A stretch of DNA of 64,000 nt from positions 2,924,001 through 2,988,000 of the forward strand of contig CP065003.1 of the NCBI GenBank assembly GCA_016700175.1, in the 5' to 3' direction. Of this stretch, positions 9,564 to 18,595 are shown one piece after another. How positions within the stretch are numbered: the first letter of the stretch is position 1; each line of letters begins with the position of its first letter. The position numbers were made by a program, and so were the translations under genes. Source of the DNA: Acidobacteriota bacterium. Lineage in GTDB: Bacteria > Acidobacteriota > Blastocatellia > Pyrinomonadales > Pyrinomonadaceae. Below the pieces are notes generated by a model that saw nothing but the letters and a program-made list of their open reading frames with translations, was not told the origin of the DNA and ran no database searches.

Positions 9564-10661
9564 TTAGTTCGAGGTCGGCAACTCTACCTTGACCGTCCTC
9601 TGCTCGCGCTGGCGTCTCGCGAGCTCGAACCAGTACTTCACGTTCCAGCGTTCAAGCCTTGGCTCCATTTTCTTTCCGGTTTCGAAGTCGGCGGCGGCCT
9701 GCTCCGGCATTTCCTTCAAAAGATAGACGATCCCGCGGTCCATATAGTACCGGCCCCGCCGGCTGTCATCCGACATCTCGATCGCCTTTGTGTAATCCGC
9801 CAGTGACTCGTCCAGATTGCCGTAGATCATCTTCTGACGGGCGAGCGCGACGTAAGCTTCCGCAGTGGGCTCGAGTTCGATCGACTTCTCGATCGACCAC
9901 GTCTGCCTCTCCGGCATTTCCATAAGCGCGTAGATCGAGCTTACACCGTTGAGCGCCATTACGGCCGCTCTCTTCATATCGGCCAGTTTCGCGGGTTCGA
10001 GCTTTCCTGCGGCATTTGATTCCTCGTACCGCTCGACGATCTCAAGCAGGTCCGCTTCGGCGCCTTTGTAGTCATCGATCCTTCGTTTCGCGTGGGCACG
10101 GTTCATCAACAGGTGAACGTCGAATGGGTCGTACTGGATGGCCCTCGTGTAATCGTCGATCGCTTCCTTTACCATGCCGAAGTTGCGCATAAGATATCCG
10201 GCGCGGTAGCTGAAGCTGTTCTCGTTGACGAATCCGTTTGTGATCGCCGAATCGAGATCGTTAAGGACTGCGGAGAAATATGGCTTCAACTCGTCGCTTC
10301 TCATTCCTCCGTTTTCCCTGATCATATTCCCGATCATCGAGTCCAGGATGCGTGCCCGTTCAAAGAACGCCTCGCCGTTCCGGGGTGCAAGCTGAAGCGC
10401 CGTGTTCAGGTCCTCAAGCGCGCCGGGAAGATCCGCCTTATTGTTGCTCCTCGCCTTGCTTCGGGCGATGTATGCCGCAACCAGGTTCGAATCGATGCTT
10501 ATCGCTTCATCGAAAAGCGGGATCGCTTCCTTGTAGCGGCCGCTCTTCATTATCTCAAGGCCCTTCTCGTAGTACTCGTACGCCGTCGTCTGGCCGGCAA
10601 CCGAAATCACAGCGCCGGCGAACAGGAAGAGTACAAGGATGAATGTATTGCGTTTGTGCAT
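9564..10661 (-). CDS. Secreted/periplasmic TPR-repeat protein, 365 aa
   Basis: An N-terminal signal peptide (MHKRNTFILVLFLFAGAVISVAGQ, likely cleaved after AGQ) is followed by several tetratricopeptide repeats, e.g. YYEKGLEIMKSGRYKEAIPLF, AYIARSKARSN and DYTRAIQYDPFDVHLLMNRA. TPRs are protein-protein interaction scaffolds; no catalytic domain is seen. The frame opens at 10772, but the ATG at 10661 gives a clean signal peptide. It faces the metalloprotease gene across a 244-base divergent promoter region. Its partner is unknown. Confidence 0.75.
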   Translation of the reverse strand: MHKRNTFILVLFLFAGAVISVAGQTTAYEYYEKGLEIMKSGRYKEAIPLFDEAISIDSNLVAAYIARSKARSNNKADLPGALEDLNTALQLAPRNGEAFFERARILDSMIGNMIRENGGMRSDELKPYFSAVLNDLDSAITNGFVNENSFSYRAGYLMRNFGMVKEAIDDYTRAIQYDPFDVHLLMNRAHAKRRIDDYKGAEADLLEIVERYEESNAAGKLEPAKLADMKRAAVMALNGVSSIYALMEMPERQTWSIEKSIELEPTAEAYVALARQKMIYGNLDESLADYTKAIEMSDDSRRGRYYMDRGIVYLLKEMPEQAAADFETGKKMEPRLERWNVKYWFELARRQREQRTVKVELPTSN

Positions 10662-10905
10662 ATGGAGAACCGGATCGGTCGTTTGCGACCGGGACAGAAT
10701 AGCGGAGAAACATTTCAGTTGAAAAGGCCTCGCCGCGTATTTCCGCAGAAAATTGCCGAAACAAATGGTCAAAACCTCGCCAACGGTTGTAGGATGTCAT
10801 TCAATGTCTTAAATCCCGCATCGACTTCGTATTTGTTTAGGGGACTCTCGATATCGGTATCCGATCTCAATGAGTTTCTTCAGTAGTTGTCAGGAGTATC
10901 AGAAA

Positions 10906-13422
10906 ATGAAAAGAATTTCCGCTCTTTGGATCGTGTCGCTCTTGCTTGTCAGTACCAATGCCGTTCTCGGACAGACCGGGCGAGAAGACTTCAGGGAATG
11001 GCTCGGCAAGGTTACGAACAGGAGTTTTGATGGCCTTGTCGAGAAGACGGCTCCGGACGGAGGAGTAAGTGTCGATCTACGGGGCCGCTTCCAGAACGTG
11101 CTTCTGGCGAAACGAACGCTTTCCGGTGAGATCGCCGTGGGCTGCGTCGCAAATGTCCGTCAGGCCGATGCATTCCTGTTGAACTATCGCGGCTCCGGCG
11201 AGGAGTTCTACCAGACGCCGGATCCCGTCATCAAAAGCCTCCGCTCCGAAGCCGCCGCGCACGGGATGACCGAGAAGGAATTCGTGTTCTTCAAACGTTT
11301 GATCGAGAACGCGGGTGCACTGCGCGAATCTTCCCTTTCGGGTTCGACGATCAGCATCGTCAACAACGACGGCGCCGGTGAAGGATTCAACGATATGACC
11401 GCGGCAACGCCGGAAGGCGGCAATCCGGGAACTACACGGGGCCAGCAGCGTTTGAACGTGTTCAATTTCGCGGCCGACATATGGGAAGCGTTCCTCGATA
11501 CCAGCGTCGAGGTACTTGTCGGATCGCAGTTCGATCCGCTTCCGTGCACGCCTACATCGGCCGTGCTGGGCGGCGCGAGCGCGACTACAATCCACAGGAA
11601 TTTTACAGGGCGGATACTCGACGAGACCTGGTATCATCAGGCACTCGCCAACAAGTTGTCGGGTTCGGACAGGAGCCCCGCGAATCCGGATATCAACGCG
11701 ACTTTCAACAGTTCGATCAACGGTAGTGCGGGTTGCGCGGGAGGCCTCAGGTTCTACCACGGATTCGACAACACGACCCCGCCCGGAACGATCAATCTGC
11801 TGGTTGTGATCCTGCACGAGTTCGCGCACGGCCTTGGTTTCTCCGATTTCGCGGATGCCGATACCGGCGAGCTGTTGAACGGATTCCCCGATGTGTTCAC
11901 AACAAACATGTTCGACCGGACGACCGGGAAGTTCTGGAACGATATGACGAACGGCGAGAGGATGGCCTCGGCGATCAATGACGGGAACGTCTTGTGGAGC
12001 GGGCCCAACGTAGGCGCGGCGTCGTCATTCCTGGTCAGCGGTCGCGACCCCTCGAACGGATTCGTCCAACTGTACACTCCGAACCCCGTCGAGGGCGGAT
12101 CTTCCATCTCGCACTTCGACACGGACGCAAGCCCGAACCTGCTTATGGAGCCGGATATCAATCTCAATCTCCCGCTAACTCTCGATCTTTCGAGGCAGCA
12201 GATGAGGGACGTAGGCTGGTATCGCGACACGAATAAAGACGGTTCGCCCGATGCTCTTACCGACGTACAGCCGAGCGGGATCGCAGTCGCGCCCGGTTCT
12301 CAGACTACGATCACGTGGACAAGCACAGGGGGATTCACAAGGAATGTAACGATCGAGCTCTCGCTAGACGACGGCGCGACTTACCCCACCGTGATCGCCG
12401 AAGACATTCCGAACAGCGGATCTCATCCTTTTGCCGTGCCGAACAATCCCACGCCCAGGGCAAGAGTCCGGATTCGGGAAGCGGGATTCGTAGATCCGGC
12501 GGGAGCTTCCTCGCCCCACTTCACGATCGGAAGCACGTTCATCTCTTCAAAACCGTACTTCGATATCGACGGTGACAGCAGGACCGACGTCTCGGTCTTC
12601 CGGCCGAGTCCGGGCGCTCTCGCCGGAGGGCCCGCACCTGAAGGCAGCACGTCCCAGTGGTGGCTTCTGCGTTCGAGCGACCAGGGAACGCGCGGCCTGG
12701 CGTTCGGGACCGCTTCGGACAGGCCGGTACCCGCGGACTTCACAGGAGACGGCAGGACCGACATCGCTTTCTGGCGTGAATCGACGGGTGAATGGTTCAT
12801 ACTCCGCAGTGAGGACGATTCATTCTTCGCGTTCCCGTTCGGCTCCGCCGGCGACATACCCGCGCCGGGAGATTTCGACGGCGACGGAAAGGCCGATCCC
12901 GCGGTCTATCGTCCTTCTTCGGGAACCTGGTTCATCGTCAGGTCGTCCGACGGAGGCCTGACCGTGGTCCCGTTCGGCGTCCCCGCGGACAAACCGATAG
13001 TCTCGGACTATGACGGCGACGGTATGGACGATGTCGCGGTATACAGGGCGCCTGACAACCAGTTCTGGCTGTTGAGGTCTGCACAGGGTGTAAAGGCCTT
13101 TCAGTTCGGCGCGGCCGGTGACAGAACGACGGTCGGAGACTGGACAGGGGACGGCAAAGCGGATGTGGCGTTCTTCAGGCCTTCCGAAGGCAACTGGTAC
13201 GTGATCCGTTCGGAGGACGATTCGTTCTTCGCGTTCCCCTGGGGAGTCGGTACCGACACTCCGGCTCCGGGTGACTTCGACGGCGACGGCCGGTTCGATC
13301 CGGCGGTGTTCAGACCGTCCGACAACACGTGGTATATATTCGGCTCGACCGGCGGATTCCAGGCGGTTCCGTTCGGAGTGGCGGGCGACGTGCCGCTGCC
13401 TTCGGTCGTCAGTGTTCAATGA
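10906..13422 (+). CDS. Secreted zinc metalloprotease with C-terminal FG-GAP repeats
   Basis: The 838-residue product starts with a signal peptide (KRISALWIVSLLLVSTNAVLGQ). The zinc-binding motif HEFAHGLGFSD is at residues 304-314, the extended HExxHxxGxxD form. A PA-like insert (DRSPANPDINATF) comes before it, and an Ig-like segment lies near residues 455-540. From about residue 550 to the end come some six FG-GAP/VCBS-type repeats (DFDGDGKADPAVYRPSSGTW), which usually form a beta-propeller and bind calcium. A close homologue of this repeat tail is in the 35190-38957 gene. The start at ATG 10906 has CAGGAG about 10 bases upstream. I infer an extracellular peptidase; its substrate is unknown. 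Confidence 0.85.
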   Translation: MKRISALWIVSLLLVSTNAVLGQTGREDFREWLGKVTNRSFDGLVEKTAPDGGVSVDLRGRFQNVLLAKRTLSGEIAVGCVANVRQADAFLLNYRGSGEEFYQTPDPVIKSLRSEAAAHGMTEKEFVFFKRLIENAGALRESSLSGSTISIVNNDGAGEGFNDMTAATPEGGNPGTTRGQQRLNVFNFAADIWEAFLDTSVEVLVGSQFDPLPCTPTSAVLGGASATTIHRNFTGRILDETWYHQALANKLSGSDRSPANPDINATFNSSINGSAGCAGGLRFYHGFDNTTPPGTINLLVVILHEFAHGLGFSDFADADTGELLNGFPDVFTTNMFDRTTGKFWNDMTNGERMASAINDGNVLWSGPNVGAASSFLVSGRDPSNGFVQLYTPNPVEGGSSISHFDTDASPNLLMEPDINLNLPLTLDLSRQQMRDVGWYRDTNKDGSPDALTDVQPSGIAVAPGSQTTITWTSTGGFTRNVTIELSLDDGATYPTVIAEDIPNSGSHPFAVPNNPTPRARVRIREAGFVDPAGASSPHFTIGSTFISSKPYFDIDGDSRTDVSVFRPSPGALAGGPAPEGSTSQWWLLRSSDQGTRGLAFGTASDRPVPADFTGDGRTDIAFWRESTGEWFILRSEDDSFFAFPFGSAGDIPAPGDFDGDGKADPAVYRPSSGTWFIVRSSDGGLTVVPFGVPADKPIVSDYDGDGMDDVAVYRAPDNQFWLLRSAQGVKAFQFGAAGDRTTVGDWTGDGKADVAFFRPSEGNWYVIRSEDDSFFAFPWGVGTDTPAPGDFDGDGRFDPAVFRPSDNTWYIFGSTGGFQAVPFGVAGDVPLPSVVSVQ

Positions 13423-13435
13423 AGCAGTGCTTGTA

Positions 13436-13549
13436 AACAGGGATGAAGGAGATGAAGGTGATTTCGGCGACCGGGTACTTGCGTTGAATGGTCCTCCGGA
13501 GCGTCCGTGCTCTGCAGCAGCGATCCCCTTCACCTCGTTCATCCCTGTT
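13436..13549. repeat. Palindromic repeat A, copy 1 (114 bp)
   Basis: The ends are inverted: AACAGGGATGAAGGAGATGA at the left and the complement, ending TTCATCCCTGTT, at the right. An equally long copy lies at 13898-14011. Confidence 0.8.
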
Positions 13550-13572
13550 ACACGTATCAGTATCCGGCGCAC

Positions 13573-13670
13573 AAGCGACGGGCAATCGGAACCCGGAGCG
13601 CAAGCGACGGGCAATCGGAACCCGGAGCGCAAGCGACGGGCAATCGGAACCCGGAGCGCAAGCGACGGGC
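13573..13670. repeat. 29-bp tandem repeat, three units plus a partial
   Basis: The unit begins AAGCGACGGGCAATCGGAAC and is 29 bases long. Three full units are in a row and a fourth stops after 11 bases. A single, slightly diverged unit follows repeat A copy 2 near 14036-14064. Confidence 0.85.
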
Positions 13671-13680
13671 ATAAGAAGAA

Positions 13681-13860
13681 GGAAACAGGATTGACAGGAT
13701 GGCCGGGATTGATAGTTGATAGTTGAGAATTGGAAATGGTCATTGGACCTAGTTGATTTCGGGCTAATGCAGCAGTCCCCAGGAATCGGGCCCGGGATCG
13801 TTGAATCTCTCCACCATCAATTCTCAACTTTCGATCCTCTTCATCTTGTCTATCCTGTTT
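13681..13860. repeat. Inverted-repeat element B, copy 1
   Basis: The left arm (ACAGGATTGACAGGAT, then GATAGTTGAGAATT) has its complement at the right end (AATTCTCAAC ... TCTATCCTGTTT). The first 127 bases (13681-13807) are nearly identical to 14086-14212. The core holds AGCAGTCCCCAGGAATCGGG. Confidence 0.8.
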
Positions 13861-13897
13861 TTTTCTTCATCTTTGCGGTCCGGGCACCGGTTGTCGA

Positions 13898-14011
13898 AAC
13901 AGGGATGAAGGGGATTAAGGAGATACCGGCGGCCGGGTCGTCGCGTTGAACGGTTCTCCGCTCCGTTCGCGCTCAACAGAAGCCATCCCCTTCACCTCCT
14001 TCATTCCTGTT
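13898..14011. repeat. Palindromic repeat A, copy 2 (114 bp)
   Basis: Same length and same inverted ends as 13436-13549, with scattered substitutions. Each copy of repeat A is followed by the 29-bp unit and then by element B, so the whole A-tandem-B block is duplicated. Confidence 0.8.
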
Positions 14012-14085
14012 ACACGTATCAGTATCCGGCTCACAAGCGACGGGCAATCGGAACCCGGAGCGCAAACGAGGGGCATAACAAGAGA

Positions 14086-14272
14086 GGAAACAGGATAGAC
14101 AGGATGGCCGGGATTGATAATTGATAGTTGAGAATTGGAAATGGTCATTGGACCTAGTTGATTTCGGGCTAATGCAGCAGTCCCCAGGAATCGGGCCCGG
14201 GATCGTTGAATCGCCCAATTCTCAATTCTCAATTCTCAACTATCAATCCTGCTCTTCCTGTCTATCCTGTTT
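14086..14272. repeat. Inverted-repeat element B, copy 2
   Basis: The first 127 bases repeat 13681-13807. The right arm (CTCAACTATCAATCCTG ... TCTATCCTGTTT) complements the left arm. The element ends about 45 bases before the mnmE stop, so it could also act as that gene's 3' hairpin. Confidence 0.8.
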
Positions 14273-14318
14273 TTTTCTCTTTGTTTTATGTCCGTCGGGA
14301 ATGCTCCGGAGCACCGAA

Positions 14319-15674
14319 TCACTTTCCGATGCAGAAGGTCTGGAAGATCCTTGTGAGCATGTCTTCCGTCGTAGTCTCGCCGGTGATCTCGCCAAGGTAG
14401 CGGATCGCGTTGTGGAGGCCGACCAGCACGATCTCCTCGCTCGTGCCCTGCTCCAGAAGCGGCAGCGACGAATCGATCTCGTCCTTCGCGCGCCTCAGAA
14501 GATCATGATGCCGCGCATCCGAGACCAGGAAGCCCGAACTCTCTACATCTTCCGGAGAAAAGGGCCCGACTATCGCCTCCTGAAGCTCTTCAAGACCTTC
14601 CGCCGTTTTCGCGGAGATGTTGACGACAAGCGAACCGGTTTCCGCGAGGCTCGCAGCCAGGCCTTCGCCTGTGGCGACGTCCGTCTTGTTCACGGCGACG
14701 ATCCGGTTCAGCTCGCGAGTCGCTTCGAGCACTTCGAGATCCTCGGCACCCATTTCCTCCGCAGCGTCCAGCACGACCACGACCACATCGGCGTCCGCCA
14801 TCGCACGCCTCGCCCGCTCGACGCCGATCGTCTCGACGGTATCGACCGTCTCACGCAATCCCGCCGTGTCGATCAGAGAAACGGGGATGTCGCGGATCGT
14901 GAAGCTCTCGTGCAGCTGGTCGCGGGTCGTTCCCGGGATCTCCGTGACGATCGCCCGGTCCTGGCCCAGAAGCGCGTTGAAGAGGCTCGATTTCCCGACG
15001 TTCGGGCGGCCGACAAGCGCGACCCTCAACCCCTCCCGAAGGAGTTTTCCCGCCTTGTATGTCGAAGCAAGCCGTCCGAGCTCTTTCGAAACCTCGCGGA
15101 GCTCATTCCCCAACCTCTCCGTCTGCGCGTCCGGAAGATCGTCTTCGACGAACTCCAGCGCGGACTCGAGAACGATGATCACATCGAGAAGCCGATCCTT
15201 CAGAGGCTGAAGCCTGTGCGAGAACTCGCCTCGCAGCTGGCGCACAGCCTGCCGGGTCATCGCGATGCTGTTCGAATCTATGAGGTCGCGGACGGCTTCC
15301 GCCTGCGACAGATCGATCCTTCCGTTCGCAAGCGCCCGAAGGGTGAATTCGCCGGGTTCGGCAAGCCGCGCGTCGAGATGAAGGCAGATGTCGATCACCC
15401 GACGCAGAAGCACAGGCGATCCGTGACAGCTGATCTCGACGATGTCTTCGCCCGTGAAGGAATGCGGAGCTTTGAAATACGTGACGACCGCTTCGTCGAT
15501 CATCTCTCCCGTTGCCGGATCGACGATGCCGGCGAGTGTCGCGCGGCGCGGTTCGAGATCCACATCGCCAGCAGTCAGACGATTGACGATCGCATGCGAG
15601 GCTCCGCCGCTGAGCCGGATCACTCCGAGCCCGCTTCTTCCAAGCGGCGTCGAAAGCGCAACTATCGTGTCCAT
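14319..15674 (-). CDS. mnmE: tRNA modification GTPase MnmE
   Basis: MnmE works with MnmG to install the aminomethyl-type modification on U34 of certain tRNAs. The N-terminal folate-binding domain begins DTIVALSTPLGRSGLGVIRL. The G domain, in the second half, has GRPNVGKSS (P-loop), PGTTRD (G2), DTAGL (G3) and NKTD (G4). The protein ends in CIGK, the conserved C-terminal cysteine motif needed for modification. The length (about 451 aa) is normal. The frame opens at a TTG 21 bases upstream; I prefer the ATG because it aligns with the family start. It is the last gene of the rpmH-rnpA-yidD-yidC-khpB-mnmE series, with a 71-base gap from khpB. Confidence 0.96.
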   Translation of the reverse strand: MDTIVALSTPLGRSGLGVIRLSGGASHAIVNRLTAGDVDLEPRRATLAGIVDPATGEMIDEAVVTYFKAPHSFTGEDIVEISCHGSPVLLRRVIDICLHLDARLAEPGEFTLRALANGRIDLSQAEAVRDLIDSNSIAMTRQAVRQLRGEFSHRLQPLKDRLLDVIIVLESALEFVEDDLPDAQTERLGNELREVSKELGRLASTYKAGKLLREGLRVALVGRPNVGKSSLFNALLGQDRAIVTEIPGTTRDQLHESFTIRDIPVSLIDTAGLRETVDTVETIGVERARRAMADADVVVVVLDAAEEMGAEDLEVLEATRELNRIVAVNKTDVATGEGLAASLAETGSLVVNISAKTAEGLEELQEAIVGPFSPEDVESSGFLVSDARHHDLLRRAKDEIDSSLPLLEQGTSEEIVLVGLHNAIRYLGEITGETTTEDMLTRIFQTFCIGK

Positions 15675-15745
15675 ATAAATAAGAAAAGGGGACAAAGGAG
15701 AAAAATGCCTTCTCCCTCATCCCCTTTTATCTCTGTTTCGCAAGA

Positions 15746-16195
15746 CTATTTCAAACGCACCTGCAAACGCCGCTCGCGTCCCTGCCCTACGGATTCGGTT
15801 TCAAGATCCTCTTCTTCGCTCAACGTAAGGTGGATGATCCTACGTTCGGTCGAGTTCAGAACTCCGAAGGTGAAAGGAACGCCTTTGTCGCGTACGTTCT
15901 TGGCTGCGAACTTCGCCATCGCGTGAAGTTCGGAGGTCCTTGTCTTCCGGAATCCTTCGGCGTCGCAGACGAAGCGGTGCTCGCGATCCAGCTCGCGGCC
16001 GTAAACCTGGAACAGGATGGTCTCAAAGGCGTCGAGAAGCTCGCCGTTCTCACTTAGCATCATCCCCGCGTCGTCCCCGCTGAAGTCGATCACACAGCCT
16101 TCATCGGTGAACTCAGAAGAAATTTCGACTTCGAAACCCGCCTCATTGACGAGGTCCGAAATGAACTCCTCAGCTTCTTTGCAAACGTCACTCAT
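15746..16195 (-). CDS. khpB: KH/R3H RNA-binding protein KhpB (Jag/EloR)
   Basis: This 149-residue protein has an N-terminal KH-like half (about 1-75) and a C-terminal R3H domain (about 85-149) with the signature spaced Arg and His (STERRIIHLTL). It lacks the extra Jag_N domain of Firmicutes versions. In other bacteria it binds RNA and influences cell elongation and division. The place between yidC and mnmE is the conserved one. The yidC stop lies 17 bases upstream of its start, so the two are probably cotranscribed. Confidence 0.9.
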   Translation of the reverse strand: MSDVCKEAEEFISDLVNEAGFEVEISSEFTDEGCVIDFSGDDAGMMLSENGELLDAFETILFQVYGRELDREHRFVCDAEGFRKTRTSELHAMAKFAAKNVRDKGVPFTFGVLNSTERRIIHLTLSEEEDLETESVGQGRERRLQVRLK

Positions 16196-16212
16196 AATCT
16201 ATCTCCGCTCGC

Positions 16213-18108
16213 CTAAGGTGTGGAGAGCTTCGCCTTGTTCTCGATCATCGGCGCCGCGGCGTCATCCTCGCGGTTCATCCAGTTGATCAGCATCTGCTGG
16301 CCGAACATTATCACGTTGCCCGCGAACCAATAGAGAAGCAGTCCCGAAGGCGCGGACCACATTATCCAGAGCATCATCAGCGGCATGATGTAGGTCATCA
16401 TCTTCTGCTGCATCTGCTGCTCGGGCGTGACGGCCGGGGTAGTCGGCGAGAACTTGAAGGTCAGGACCATAGAGATCGCGAACGCGAACTCCAGGATGTG
16501 ATACGGATCGCCCGACGAGAGGTCCGGAAGCCAAAGGAACGCCTCCTGCCGGAAGCCCAGGTAGATCGAGACCGTGATGTACAGCGCGATCAGAAGAGGG
16601 AACTGCATGATCATCGGAAGACACCCTCCGATCGGCAGAGCGTCCTTCGTCATCTTCAGCTGTTCCATCTGAAGCTGGCGCATCTTCGGATCATCGTTCG
16701 GGATGCCCTTCTTCTGCATCGCCTTCATCTTGTCCTGAAGCTCCTTCAGCTTCGGAGCGTTCTTCTGCGCTTTCTTGAAGGACTTCGAGGAGTACCACCT
16801 CAAAGGGAACAGCAGCGAATAGAAGAAAAGCGTGAAGAGGATGATCGAGATGCCGTAGTTGTGCGTGAATCCGTAAAGGAACCGGAGGCAATAGAGGATC
16901 GGGACCGACAACGGCTTGGTCAGAAAATAGAACCAGCCGTAGTTGATAAAGTCCTCGATATCGATCGGCCGGCCGACGGCCTCCGTGAGCTTTCCGTTGT
17001 AATTGCTAAGGACGAAGTAGTCCTTCGTGCCGGTATAGATCTTGTTGACCGCTCCGTCCGAGGAGATAGGGACATAAGCCGTCATCAGGTGCTTTGTCAC
17101 CGAATTGCTCTGGCTGCGGGTCACCCACGCGATGATGCCGTCATAGAAAGGCGATACTTCCTCGACGTACGATTCTGAGCGGAACTCGAGGCCGTTAGTC
17201 TGCTGGGGAGGGATGACGGCCATAGCGAAATACGTGTCGCCCACGCCCGCCCAGTCGACCGCGCCTTCGACGCTGTACTGACCCTTGGTCCCTTCGTCGA
17301 TGATCGACGCTGCGTACTGCCTGCTGGAAGATCCGGCCGCGTTGTAAACGCCCTCCGGCTCGACCTTGTAGAAGTTGTACCGCTCGATGCCCTGGTCGCC
17401 GATGCTCGGCCCGATCACGAGGTGCGTGTTCGGAACCGGCTTCCCGTCCTTCTTCAGTTCGACGGCAAGATCGGTAGTGTATTCGTTGGCCCGAAAGACA
17501 AAGGTCTTCGTCGCCTCGACCCCGTTCGCTCCCCGAAGCACAAACTTCAGTTCTTTCGTCTCATTGCCCTTGAGCTCGAACGTGCCGGCATCGCCTTCAA
17601 GCGAATAATTGCGCTGGTTTACGAACGAATCGATGGAAGTGTCGCCGGTTGAAAGCTGGAAAGGCGCGATTCTGGGCTCCTGCTCGAGTCCCTTCTTTCG
17701 CACCAACTCCAGGGGGATCTTCTTTTCCTTCGTGGATCCCTGCGCGTAAAGCGCCTTGCGGTCGTCGGTCGATTCGGAATCGTTCAGCAGGAGTATCCAG
17801 CTTGTTGCGACGGCGCCCTTGGAATCGATCGTCGCTTCGTAAAGCGGCGTCTTGATCTTGATCTGCTTGTTGGGAGTTTCGTCGGGCGTCTCGGCCGCGG
17901 CCTGTTCCGGTTTCTGTTCCGGAGCCTGCGTAGGAGCCGGCGCAGCGGTCTGTTCCGGAGCCGTATTCGCAGCGTTCGTATTCGTGTTCGCCTGTTCCGG
18001 AGGTGCCTCAGGCGCGAAGAAGTAGGTCCACGTGGTCAGCACGATCAGCGAAAGGATCGCGGCCATAAGGAACCTCTGCTGATTCTGGCTGGAGTCGTTG
18101 TTAGACAT
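16213..18108 (-). CDS. yidC: Membrane protein insertase YidC
   Basis: YidC inserts proteins into the inner membrane, alone or with Sec. The 631-residue length and a large periplasmic domain between helix 1 (about 14-31) and the C-terminal helices mark the Gram-negative type. Proline/alanine/glutamate-rich sequence links helix 1 to the periplasmic domain. The conserved core is present: PLRWYSSKSFKKAQ, then PLLIALYITVSIYLGF and LPLMMLWIMWSAPSGLLLYW. The start ATG begins MSNNDSSQNQQRFL. It follows yidD after an unusual 256-base gap filled by an inverted-repeat element, unlike the usual tight spacing. Confidence 0.96.
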   Translation of the reverse strand: MSNNDSSQNQQRFLMAAILSLIVLTTWTYFFAPEAPPEQANTNTNAANTAPEQTAAPAPTQAPEQKPEQAAAETPDETPNKQIKIKTPLYEATIDSKGAVATSWILLLNDSESTDDRKALYAQGSTKEKKIPLELVRKKGLEQEPRIAPFQLSTGDTSIDSFVNQRNYSLEGDAGTFELKGNETKELKFVLRGANGVEATKTFVFRANEYTTDLAVELKKDGKPVPNTHLVIGPSIGDQGIERYNFYKVEPEGVYNAAGSSSRQYAASIIDEGTKGQYSVEGAVDWAGVGDTYFAMAVIPPQQTNGLEFRSESYVEEVSPFYDGIIAWVTRSQSNSVTKHLMTAYVPISSDGAVNKIYTGTKDYFVLSNYNGKLTEAVGRPIDIEDFINYGWFYFLTKPLSVPILYCLRFLYGFTHNYGISIILFTLFFYSLLFPLRWYSSKSFKKAQKNAPKLKELQDKMKAMQKKGIPNDDPKMRQLQMEQLKMTKDALPIGGCLPMIMQFPLLIALYITVSIYLGFRQEAFLWLPDLSSGDPYHILEFAFAISMVLTFKFSPTTPAVTPEQQMQQKMMTYIMPLMMLWIMWSAPSGLLLYWFAGNVIMFGQQMLINWMNREDDAAAPMIENKAKLSTP

Positions 18109-18140
18109 AAATGCAGTTCCGCTATCAGGACCGGAGGTTC

Positions 18141-18366
18141 AGGACTGAGATAAAAGGACTGAGGACCGAGGAAATGCCAGGACCCTTAACATCTCGAACC
18201 TCTCTTCATCAACGGGTGATAAATGCTTTCAAATTATTCGCCGCTAGTAAGTGGCTATTGCCCGCCGCTTTCCTCCGGGTCCCGATCTATATTCCCGTCG
18301 CATTCGATACAGGTCCCCATCTCTCAGTACTTTCCTCTCAGTCCTCAGTCCTATTCTCTCAATCCT
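18141..18366. repeat. Long inverted-repeat element between yidD and yidC
   Basis: The left arm at 18141-18174 (AGGACTGAGATAAAAGGACT...) is the approximate complement of the right arm at 18331-18366 (...CAGTCCTCAGTCCTATTCT...). The loop between the arms is about 155 bases. The right arm ends on the yidD stop codon, which suggests insertion exactly behind that gene. Confidence 0.7.
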
Positions 18367-18595
18367 ACGGCTTTAGCGCCGTGCCTCCCGGGACCGGATC
18401 GTGCCCTCCCTCGCAAAACGGCTGGCAGCGCATAAGACGCTTGAATGACATCCACGAACCCAGGACCGCTCCGTGCTTCCCAACCGCTTCCATAGCGTAT
18501 TCCGAGCAGGTCGGAGTGAATCTGCAGGACTGCGGCAGAAGCGGCGAGATGAATCGCTTGTACAGCTTCAGCAGGTCGATCAGCAGATACTTCAT
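18365..18595 (-). CDS. yidD: Membrane protein insertion efficiency factor YidD
   Basis: A 76-residue protein of the YidD family, which helps YidC-dependent membrane insertion from the inner face of the membrane. The amphipathic N-terminus (LLIDLLKLYKRFISPLL) and the cysteine motif SCRFTPTCSEYAMEA, then RCQPFCEGG, are characteristic. Its ATG overlaps the rnpA stop by four bases (ATGA), so translation is probably coupled. The length is normal. Confidence 0.95.
   Translation of the reverse strand: MKYLLIDLLKLYKRFISPLLPQSCRFTPTCSEYAMEAVGKHGAVLGSWMSFKRLMRCQPFCEGGHDPVPGGTALKP

Noticed and set aside
14121..15926. Long plus-strand frame (about 600 codons) opposite mnmE
   Set aside because: It is the antisense shadow of mnmE, with no ribosome site or recognised domain; GC-rich codon bias makes such frames common.
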